A stretch of 64,000 nt of DNA, taken from positions 310,001-374,000 of the forward strand of contig OZ237752.1 in NCBI GenBank assembly GCA_965178125.1. Direction: 5' to 3'. Shown piece after piece: positions 47,101 through 57,496 of the stretch. The notes beneath the pieces are model-generated. The model made no database searches. It was not told the DNA's origin and worked only from the letters and a program-made list of their open reading frames with translations. How positions within the stretch are numbered: the first letter of the stretch is position 1; the number at the start of each line of letters is the position of its first letter. This DNA is from Bilabrum cf. latius (lineage: Eukaryota > Bigyra: Bicosoecida > Bigyra > Bicosoecida). Made by a program: the position numbers and the translations under genes.

Positions 47101-50100
47101 GATTGTGTGCAACTTGTGCCCATCCAGCAAAGCTTCATGCGCGGATTCATCATCTGGTTGGATCGCCTTCTGGCTCCTCCTGCATCCCAAGCTATCCCGG
47201 CTCCAAGCCACGAGCGCTCATCGACCACCTCGCGACCAGGCCGCACCCTTCCCATGCCGAGTCACAGGGAACACTAACTCCCATGCATCCAACCATCCCA
47301 GCCACATACACACTTCACGGCAACTCACTTTATTCTCAGCATTCACATTGGCCCCTGCTGCCACAAGCGCACCCACCACGTCGGCATGGCCCTCACTGGC
47401 TGCTGCATGAAGCGGGGTATGCTTGTACTATGAGGAAGGAAAGCGAGGGACGGCAAGAAGGAATGCGAAAGCATGGCAACGGAAAGGCAAAGAGGGGGGG
47501 GGGAAGCAGCGAACGGAAGTTAGTGCCATAGCATCGGCGCCGCGCAATCCACCCATGGACGGGCCACGGGCCCCCACAGGCCCCGCTGCACCCACTCGCC
47601 CAAACACCAAGCCGGCACTGGCACCATTCACGCATATCCACCCCAAGTCCCATAATCAAATACACAACCAAATCGCCAAACCATCCAGACATCCATCCAA
47701 GACTGCGGCAAGGTCGCCGGCGGTCTTGGCCCCAAGCCGGGCGAAGTGCAGTCCACTGATGGCAATCGATCGAGACTGTTGGATTGTGTGCAACTTGTGC
47801 CCAGCAGACGCAGCTCAATACGAGGACTCATCATCTAGTTGGATCGCATTCTGGCTCCTCCTGCATCCCAAGCTATCCCGGCTCCAAGCCACAAGCGCTC
47901 ATCGACCACCTCACAACCAGGCCGCACCCTTCCCATGCCGAGTCACAGGGAACACTAACTCCCGTGCATCCAACCATCCCAGCCACATACACACTTCACG
48001 ACAACTCACTTTGTTCTCAGCATCAACATTGGCCCCCGCTGCCACAAGCGCAGCCACCACGTCGGCGTGGCCACATCTGGCTGCAACAAAGAGCGGTGTG
48101 GGCTTGTCCTGTGAGGAAGGAAAGCGAGGGACGGCGACGGAAGGCAGAAAAGGGGTAGCAATGAAAAGGCAAAGAGGGGAAGCAGGGAAGGAAAGCCAGT
48201 ACCAGAGCATCGGCGCCGCGCAATCCACCCATGGACGGGCCTCTGGCCCCCACAGGTTCCGCTTCTCCCACACGACACAGCATCAAGCCGGCACTGGCAC
48301 CATTCACGCATATCCACCCCAAGTCCCATAATCAAATACACAACCAAATCGCCAAACCATCCAGACATCCATCCAAGACTGCGGCAAGGTCGCCCGGCGG
48401 TCTTGGCCCCAAGCCGGGCGAAGCGCAGTCCACTGATGGCAATCGATCGAGACTGTAGGATTGTGTGCAACTTGTGCCCAGCAGACGCAGCTCGATACGA
48501 GGACTCATCATCTAGTTGGATCGCATTCTGGCTCCTCCTGCATCCCAAGCTATCCCGGCTCCATGACACTAGCGCTCATCGACCACCTGCGACCAGTCCG
48601 CACCCTTCCCATGCCGAGTCACAGGGAACACCAACTCCCATGCATCCAATCATCCCATCTACACATACACACTTCACGGCAACTCACTTTGTTCTCAGCA
48701 TCAACATTGGCCCCTGCTGCCACAAGCGCACCCACCACGTCGGCGTGGCCCTTTTCGGCTGCCCTGTGCAGCGGGGTGTACTAGTCCTGGTAGGAAACAA
48801 AGTGAGGGGCGCCCAAAGGGAATTCAAAGAGATGGCAATAGAAAGGTAAAAAAAGGGGGGGGGGGGGGGGGCAGCGAACGGAAGGTACTACCAGAGCATC
48901 GGCGCCGCGCAATCCACCCATGGACGGGCCTCCGCCCCCCACAGGTTCCGCTGCACCCACACGCCCAATCACCAAGCCGGCACTGGCACCATTCACGCAT
49001 ATCCACCCCAAGTCCCAAATACACAACCAAATTACCAGACCACCCAGACATCCATCCATCCAAGACTGCAGTTTGGCCGCCCGGCGGTCATGGTCGCAAG
49101 TAGGCGAACCCCAGTCGGCTAAAACGGCGATAGATCGAGACTGTTGGATTGTGTGCAACTTGTGCCCAGCAGACGCAGCTCGACAAGAGGATTCATCATC
49201 TAGTTGGATCGCATTCTTCTTCGCCCTGCATCCCGAGCTATCCCGGCTTCCAAGACACAAGCGCTCATCGACCACCTCACGGCCTGGCCGCACCCTTCCC
49301 ATGCTGAGTCACAGAGAACACTAACTCCCATGCATCCAATCATCCCATCTATGCATCCATGCATACATCACGGCAACTCACTTTGTTCTCAGCATCAACA
49401 TTGGCCCCGGCTGCCACAAGCGCAGCCACCACGTCGGCGTGGCCCTTTTCGGCGGCCCAGCCAAGCGGGGTATCCTTGTACTGTGAGGAAGGAAAGCGAG
49501 GGACGGCCAAAACAGGTGAATAGGAAGGAAAGGCAATGAAAAGGCCAAAAGGAGGAACAGCGAACGGGATGTAGAACCAGAGCATCGGCGCCGCGCAATC
49601 CACCCATGGACTAGCCTCGGGCCACTGGCCCCATTCCAGCATATTTACCTCAGTCCCGAATTATACTCCACGACCAAATCACCAGACACTTCATACAGCC
49701 ATCCATCCAAGACTGCGGCAAGGCCGCCCGGCGGTCATGGTCGCAAGTTAGGCGAAGCACAGTCGGCTAAAACGGCGATAGACCGCAACTTTTAGATTAT
49801 GTGCATAGTACCCCCAGCAGACGCAGCTCGATACGAGGACTCATCATCTGGCTAGATCGCCTTTTGGTTCCTCCTGCATCCCAAGCTATCCCGGCTCCAT
49901 GACACTAGCGCTCATCGACCACCTCACAACCAGGCCGCACCCTTCCCATGCCGAGTCACAGGGAACACCAACTCCCATGCATCCAATCATCCCATCTATG
50001 CATACATCACAGCAACTCACTTTGTTCTCAGCATTCACATTGGCCCCCCCTGCCACTAGCGCACCCACCACGTCGGCGTGGCCCTTTTCGGATGCAAAGT

Positions 50101-53100
50101 GCAGCGGGGTGCTCTCGACCTATAAGGAAGGAAAGCGAAGGACGGCCAAAACAGGTGAATGGGAAGGGATGGCAGTGGAAGGCAACAAAGAGGGGGGGGG
50201 GGGGCAGCGAACGGAAGGTACTACCAGAGCATCGGCGCCGCGCAATCCACCCATGGACGGGCCTCCGCCCCCCACAGGTTCCGCTGCACCCACACTTCCA
50301 ATCACCAAGCCGGCACTGGCACCATTCACGCATATCCACCCCAAGTCCCAAATACACAACCAAATTACCAGACCACCCAGACATCCATCCATCCAAGACT
50401 GCGGCAAGGCCGCCCGGCGGTCATGGTCGCAAGTAGGCGAACCCCAGTCGGCTAAAACGGCGATAGATCGAGACTGTTGGATTGTGTGCAACTTGTGCCC
50501 AGCAGACGCAGCTCGACAAGAGGATTCATCATCTAGTTGGATCGCCTTTTGGTTCCTCCTGCATCCCGAGCTATCCCGGCTCCAAGCCACAAGCGCTCAT
50601 CGACCACCTCACGGCCTGGCCGCACCCTTCCCATGCCGAGTCACAGGGAACACTAACTCCCATGCATCCAATCATCACAGCCATACATCCATCACGGCAA
50701 CTCACTTTGTTCTCAGCATCAACATTGGCCCCGGCTGCCACAAGCGCAGCCACCACGTCGGCGTGGCCCTTTTCGGCGGCCCAGCCAAGCGGGGTATCCT
50801 TGTACTGTGAGGAAGGAAAGCGAGGGACGGCAAGAAGGGAATGTGAAGGCCAAACATGAAGCAGCAAATGGAAGTCAGAACCAGAGCATCGGCGCCGCGC
50901 AATCCACCCATGGACGGGCCTCTGGCCCCCACAGGTTCCGCTGCACCCACTCGCACCAGCATCAAGCCGGCACTGGCACCATTCCAGCATATCCACCCCA
51001 AGTCCCATATACAATAACTAAAATACACAATCCTATCGGCGACCAGACCATCGGCGTTCATGATCGCAAGCTGGGCGAAGTGCAGTCCGCTGAAGGCAAT
51101 CGATCGAGACTGTGAGATTGTGTGCAACTTGCACCCAGCAGACGCAGCTCGACAAGAGGACTCATCATCTGGTTGGATCGCCTTCTTCTTCCGCCTGTAT
51201 CCCGAGCTATCCCGGCTCCCAAGACACAAGCGCTCCTCGACCACCTCACGACCAGGCCGCACTCTTCCCATGCCGAGTCACAGGGAACACCAACTCCCAT
51301 GCATCCAATCATTCCAGCCATTAATGCATCACATCATCTCACCCAGCCCACGGCATTCACATCGGCCCCCGCCGCCACAAGCACACCCACCACGTCGGCA
51401 TTGGCTGCCAAGTGCATCGGTGTGCGGTTGTACTGTGAGGAAGGAAAGCGAGGGACGGCAAGAAGGGAATGTGAAGGCCAAACATGAAGCAGCAAATGGA
51501 AATCAGAACCAGAGCATCGGCACCGCGCAATCCACCCATGGACGAGCCTCTGGCCCCCACAGGTTCCGCTGCACCCACTCGCACCAGCATCAAGCCGTCA
51601 CTGGCACCATTCCAGCATACCCACCCCAAGTCCCATATACAATTACAAATACACAATCCTATCGGCGACCAGACCATCGGCGGTCATGGTCGCAAGCTGG
51701 GCGAGGCGCAGTCGGTTGAAGGCGGTAGATCACGACTGTTGCATTGTGTGCGTGCATTATGCGCCCAGTAGACGCAGATCGATCAGCGGGCTCCGCATCT
51801 GGTTATATCGCCTTCTTCTTCCGCCTGTATCCCGACCTATCCCGGCTCCCAAGACACAAGCGCTCCTCGACCACCTCACGACCAGGCCGCACCCTTCCCA
51901 TGCCGAGTCACAGGGAACACCAACTCCCATGCATCCAATCATTCCAGCCATTAATGCATCACATCAACTCACCTAGTCCTTAGCATTCACATTGGCCCCC
52001 GCTGCCACAAGAGCAGCCACCACGTTGGCATTGGCAGCCCTGTGCAGCGGGGTGCTCGCGCCCTATAAGGAAAAAAAGCGGAGGACGGCAAAGGGTGGAC
52101 GAGAAGAGATGGCAATGGGAAAACAAATAGCCAAAGCAGTGAGCAGAAGGTAGCACCAGAGCATCGGCGCCGTGCAATCCACCCAAGGACGAGACTCGGG
52201 CCTCCACAGGTTCCGCTGCACCCACTCGCCCAAACACCAAGCCGACACTGGCACCATTCCAGCATATCCACCCCAAGTCACAAATACAACCGCACAAACA
52301 AAACACTAGACTATCCACCCAGCTATCCAGGACTGCGGCAAGGCCGCCCGGCGGTCATGGTCGCAAGTTAGGCGAAGCGCAGTCGGCTCGAGGCAATCGA
52401 TCGAGACTGTGCAACTTGCACCCAGCAGACGCAGCTCGACGAGAGGATTCATCATCTGGTTGGATCGCATTCTGGTTCCGCCTGCATCCCGAGCTATCCC
52501 GGCTCCAAGCCACAAGCGCTTCTCACGACCACCTCACGGCCAGGCCACACCATTCCCATGCCGAGTCACAGAAGGAACACCAACTCCCATGCATCCAATC
52601 ATCCCACCTGAACGATATACATCGCAGCAGCTCACCTCATTCACAGCGTTTGCATCCGCCCCCGCTGCCACAAGCGCACCCACCACGTCGGCGTGGCCCT
52701 TTTCGGCTGCCAAGTGCAAAGGGGTGTGACAATCCTGTAAGTAAGCAAAGCGAGGGACGGTCGAAGATATAGCAATGGAAAGGCTAAATGGGAGGCGGGG
52801 GGTGGGAGGGAGCTGAAGGTAGTACCAGAGCATCGGCGCCGCGCAATCTACCCATGGGCAGGCCTCGGGCCCCCACACGTTCCGCTGTTCCCACTCGCCC
52901 AATCACCAAGCCGGCACTGGCACCATTCCCGCATATCCACCACAATCCCGAATTATACTCCACGACCAAATCACCAGACACTTCATACAGCCATCCATCC
53001 AAGACTGCGGCAAGGCCGCGCGGCGGGCATGGTCGCAAGTTAGGCGAAGCGCAGTCGGCTGAAGGCGGTAGGACGCGACTGTTGGATTGTGTGCATAATG

Positions 53101-55891
53101 CGCCCTGCAGACGCAGCTCAACTCGATGATTCAGCATCTGGATGAATCTCCTTCTAGTTCCGCCTGCATCCCGAGCTATCCCGGCTCCCAAGACACAAGC
53201 GCTTCTCACGACCAGGCCACAACCTCCCAATGCCAAGTCACAAGATACATTGACTCCCATGCATCCTATCATCCCAGCCATATATACATTACATAATCTC
53301 ACCCAGTCCTCAGCATTCACATTGGCCCCCGCTGCCACAAGCGCACCCACCACGTCTGCATTGGCTGCCAAGTGCAGCGGGGTGCGCTCGTCCTGTGAGG
53401 AAGGAAAGCGAGAGACGGCAAGAAGGAATGACAAGGGATGGCAATATGAATTCAACAAGGGAAAGCAGCGAACGCAAGTCAGAACCCTAGCATCGGCGTA
53501 GGTCAATCCACCCATGGACGGGCCTCTCGCCCCCACAGAATCCGCTGCACCCACATGCCCCAGCACCAAGCCGGCACTGGCACCATTCCAGCATATCCAC
53601 CCCCAGTCCCATAAACAAATACACGACCTAATCCCTTGACCATCCGTCCAGCCATCCATCCAGGACTATGGCAAGACCCACCGGCCGTCATGCTCGCAAG
53701 CGGGGCGAAGCGCAGTCGGCTGAAGGCGGTAGATCGCGACTACAGATTGTGTCTATAATGCGCCCAGCAGACGCAGCTTGATGACAGGACTCATCATCTG
53801 GTTGGATCGCCGTCTTCTTCCGCCTGCATCCCGACCTATCCCGGCTCCCAAGACACAAGCGCTCCTCGACCACCTCACGGCCAGGCCGCACCATTCCCAT
53901 GCCGAGTCACAGAAGGAACACCAACTCCCATGCATCCAACCATCCCATCCATATACACATCATATCAACTCACCTTGTCTTCAGCATTCACATTGGCCCC
54001 CGCTGCCACAAGCGCACCCACCACATCGGCGTTGCCCTTTTCGGCTGCCACGTGCAGCGGTGTGTTCTTGTCCTGTGAGGAAGGAAAGCGAGGGAAGGCA
54101 AGAGGGTTGGGAAGTGATGGCAATGGAAGGCCAACAAGGCGAAGCAGCGAAGGCGAGTGGGAACCAGAGCATCGGAGCCGCGCAATCCACCCATGGACGG
54201 GCCTCTGGCCCCCACAGGTTCCGCTCCACCCACTCGCCCCAGCACCAAGCCGGCACTGGCACCATTCCAGCATATCCACTCCCAGTACCAAATACGATCG
54301 CACGACCAAATCATCAGACCATCCGTCCATCCGGGACTGCGGCAAGGCCGCCCGGCGGCCATGGTCCCAAGCTAGGCGAAGCGCCGCGGCAGTCGGCTGA
54401 AGGCGGTAGCTCGCAAATGTTGGATTCTGTGCATAGTGCGCCAAGCGGACGCAGCTCGATACGAGAACTCAGCGTCTGGTTAGATCGCCTTCTGGTTCCA
54501 CTTCACATCCCGACCTATCCCGGCTCCAAGACGCCCTTCCGTTTTGGTGCCCCTGGAAGCAGCCCTGGCCCAATGCACGCTGTCACACCCACTCAAGTCC
54601 GATTGGATGCGGCTGAGTACATATGTACAGCTAGTTAGAGGGATGTACTACTGCTGCACGATATCGATGAGCATAGCCTATGCTTCCCGCTGGCATCCAG
54701 CATCGGGGTGTTCGCAAGCCTGCTAGCCAGCCGTGGCAGCCTCATTCTGCCGGCGGGCGAAAGGAAGAGCTTGCTTGCGGTCCAAGTGCAATGCAATCAG
54801 CTCCAGAGACATTTCACCGGCCCCGTCTGCTTGTTGTCAGTATGGCACAACCCAATGCCCCCATGCTCCACAGCGCAGCCGCGCCGATCGAATGTCTCAT
54901 GGAGATGAAAGCAATTCACGGCCCAGTGAAGAGATCCACTCCAGTCATACACGAACAAAACGTCAAACACTGCCCGTCTGCTACCTGCAACCTATTGGTG
55001 CAGAAATCATTGCCAAGTATCCCACTACGCCGGAAGGAGGATTCCTCGCTCAAAGACACACCCCGCTGCATGAACCAGCTTAGTACCCACACGAAACGTG
55101 AGACAATACAAACTAGGGGCACACCACGAGCAGGTACCATGCATCCAAAACCATGTTAGAACCGATCTAGTTGCCCGTGATGGGCCTTTGAAGAGTGCTT
55201 TCACGTCGCCAAGAAGAAGAAGAAAGGCAACGACATTTGGAGCAAGATTCGCATCCGTGATAGACATGATTCACATATTCTGTGTAGGGACTCACGTCAT
55301 TTTGGGCATCGACTGCTCCCCCAGCCTCCACCAGCGGCACGATGCACGAGTTGTGTCCGTTGTGGCTCGCCCAATGCAGCGGGGTCCATTCCTGGCTGCC
55401 ACGAGGGCCCTGCGATCCTAGCAACGGCGCACACTTAAATATGACTATAGAACATGAACGCCGTAGCTTGTGGTTGGGCCAGTGGAGGGAAATAGCCAGG
55501 CACTCCAGATTGGTGGCGAAAAGTGACCAACGGCACGGCAATCCGTGATTCTGGCCGATATCAACACCCATATTTGCCAGTTAAAATGTGTGCACACTCA
55601 CGTCTCCTGTCACGTTCGCACTCGTCCCAGATGCCAGCGCAGACTGCAGGGCCTCCAAATGGCCGTTCTTGGCCGCTTCAAGAAGAGCAGCTGACCTGCA
55701 GAAGGTGTGAATTGCCATACATACCATTTCGCTTACTTCAATGTGAAGCGGAAACTGCAATTATCCTACACATTCGGAACACAGCTATCGAGCAATCCAG
55801 ACACCAAGTACACACGAATCGAGTCATAAATGCGTGCCCTTACTATCCATCAAGGAGACGATATGCATGGAACATTACAGAGTACTTACAT
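44182..55891 (-). CDS. Ankyrin-repeat protein with one repeat per exon (about 19 exons, three UAG sense codons)
   Basis: Model complement(join(44182..44736, 44825..44923, 45395..45493, 46068..46166, 46662..46751, 47329..47427, 48010..48108, 48688..48786, 49382..49480, 50021..50119, 50706..50804, 51343..51432, 51973..52062, 52636..52734, 53303..53392, 53974..54072, 55296..55409, 55602..55695, 55890..55891)), about 737 residues, TAA stop. Fifteen consecutive exons each encode exactly one ankyrin repeat, 33 or 30 residues, phase 0 (e.g. YKDTPLGWAAEKGHADVV, ALVAAGANVDAENK). Donors are almost all GTGAG; acceptors are mostly CACAG. Sense TAGs occur at 45395 and 51973 (last codon before GTGAG) and at 48783 (D-UAG-YTPLH). 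The last exon holds divergent ankyrin-like helices and ends ALHF. Ankyrin arrays bind proteins; the partner is unknown. The 55296 exon boundary and the split start are less certain than the repeat exons. Confidence 0.8.
45395..54072 (-). repeat. Tandem array of ankyrin exon-plus-intron units (about 590-695 bp each)
   Basis: Fourteen exons from 53974-54072 down to 45395-45493 recur every 594-694 bp. Their introns (495-595 bp) are strongly alike. They share the GTGAGTTGCC start, a block around CGGCGGTCATGGTCGCAAG, a block around GGCCCGTCCATGGGTGGATT and a CTTTCCTTCCTCACAG end. Poly-G runs differ between introns (near 47495, 48855 and 50190). The exon is the conserved ankyrin repeat, so whole exon-intron units have been duplicated. 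ORFs seen on either strand inside these introns are shadows of the repeated sequence. Confidence 0.9.
55696..55889 (-). other. Predicted first intron of the ankyrin gene, splitting the start codon
   Basis: Minus-strand donor GTAAGTAC follows GGACCAT; acceptor TTCTGCAG precedes GTCAGCTGC. Joining gives AT|G TCA GCT, i.e. MSAALLEAAKNGHLEAL, an ankyrin-like N-terminus. The upstream sequence would then be 5' UTR. Confidence 0.5.
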
Positions 55892-56269
55892 GGTCCAAGG
55901 ATGCTGGCGAATGCGCCGTTGTTGTCGGCTAGTTTGAAGGGAAGTATCAGAAATCAGAAATAATTATCGGTTTAATTTTAGTTCTCGAATGAAGCAAAGC
56001 TCCACAGGACGACTGTTCTCTCTCTCAAGAGACAGCCTCAACAAGAAACTAGCGTAGATCTCTAAAAAAAAAACTAGCGAGTTGATCCATTCCGACTGGC
56101 GCCGCGCACATGCCAACAACGGAACGACCAGGAAGGACGGTCGCACGTCACGCACGATACGTGTTTGCAATCTGGAATCCGGGGCCAGGAATCCCGGGAC
56201 TCGGGCCCACCGCCCATGGCAAGCTGTTGTCTTTACCCCTAAACGTTTCAGGCCAAATACACTCATCAG
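55892..56269. other. Intergenic stretch between the ankyrin gene start and the K3 stop
   Basis: Probably holds the ankyrin 5' UTR and promoter. An A run lies near 56063-56071. Nothing else was recognised. Confidence 0.4.
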
Positions 56270-57019
56270 TTACGATGTGTCTCCCCGCATCGCTTGCTGC
56301 CCCTCATCGCTCGGATCCTCGGGATCCCCCGTGCTATCCCGCATCGACGCTGCGCCTGGCTCTGGCTCTGGCTCTAGCTCTTGCTCTTGCTCTTGCTCTG
56401 CACCTGTGCCGGCCTAGCCGTCCCGACCAGCACCACCTCCAGGCCCAGTACCAGGAGTGCCAGCCGCAACAGACAGGGGTGTGGTCCCGGCCGCCACCGA
56501 TGACCCGCCTGCCCCCCCAACTCCCGGCCTACCTTCTGCCAAAGCAGCTGTGGATCCAACCCGAGGACCCCCCGCTTGTTCCACAGCTGCCGCCGCCCCG
56601 CCCATCGCTGCCCCCGATGCACCCGCGGTTGCTGGCCCCGGGCCTGCCCCCGGTGCCATGGCCCACGCCTTCCTGTCAGTGCCACCAGCGGCTCGCAGCC
56701 TCAGGTGCTCCACGTACCTGGCGTGCACCTGGCCGTTGCGCTTCGCGGCGATCGCTATGCCTCTCTCGATGGCCAAACAGGCTGCGTATCTGCCCATGGC
56801 TGCCATGCTTGGATCTCCCATCATGAAGGGGTGTGTGGCGATCTTCGCCATGGAAGGCCGCTAGCTTGCAACTTCCCGCACCATGAAAGTGCAAAAATCC
56901 TGCGCCGCGGGGGGTAGCCTCATGTACCCTGGGAGCTCTCTGATCTGCCTGTGGAGCTCCTTCTCTCCCAGCGACTGGCCCTTGCGCGGCATGTTACCGC
57001 ACAAGAGCCCCACCGCGCA
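56270..57019 (-). pseudogene. C-terminal half of split kinase K3
   Basis: Frame from 57019 to TAA at 56270-56272, 249 residues, with TAGs starting (gene sense) at 56863 and 56416. It begins CAVGLLCGNMPRKGQSLGE, which continues exactly where the right-hand piece stops (DLYSLGM), judged against K2 (DLYSLGMCAVRLLCGG). It then has AAQDFCTFM, VAS-UAG-RPSMAKIATHPFMMGDPSM, and a tail ending MRGDTS, similar to the K2 tail (VMRDES). The 6.65-kb insertion separates it from the catalytic half, and the flanking sequence has no GT-AG boundaries at the join, so the gene is probably broken. Confidence 0.8.
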
Positions 57020-57191
57020 TTAGCAGGTCTGGGGTTACAATCAGTAAGACCGGAACTGTAGAAACTGGGATTGATTTGCGTGAAGGCCGACTCATCTTCC
57101 CGAGGGTACGCCGAAGATACTGATCTCGGCAGTGCTCAAGAAGACACGTACTACAATGTAGTGTAGTTCTGAGTCAGCTTGCAAAAGTTTT
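57020..57191. repeat. 172-bp terminal direct repeat (copy 1; copy 2 at 62792-62963)
   Basis: Runs from TTAGCAGGTC to GCAAAAGTTTT, identical by eye to 62792-62963. It marks the left end of both insertion units. Confidence 0.9.
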
Positions 57192-57496
57192 AAAAGTTTT
57201 CGAGAGGCCTATCGGCTGGCTCCAAGGGCAATCGGGATGTGTTCGTCTCAGGTTGATCCCTATAAGGAAAAAGTAAACATAACCCATGTCAAACGCACGC
57301 TGGTATATGCACTTATTGCATAGTTGCTGCCAAAGGTCTGCTGCGAGTGCATTTCACCCGGCACTGCTTCATAACGCACACGGCACGTCAAGGCACAACA
57401 CTGCGCAACTCGACTTATGCTTGTATTGCATCCCAAAAACCATAGCAATGCCGCTAGTGAATCGTAAATCAAGATTATCATTAACATTGTGTCGCA

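Noticed and set aside
45241-54638. Plus-strand Pro/Ser/His-rich ORFs (up to 303 codons) across the ankyrin region
   Set aside because: They run through exon-intron boundaries of the minus-strand gene and repeat with the array, so they are shadows.
55050-55080. Ankyrin-like TPLH string on the plus strand (near ACACCCCGCTGCATG)
   Set aside because: Only a short match, on the opposite strand to the gene, without the rest of a repeat.
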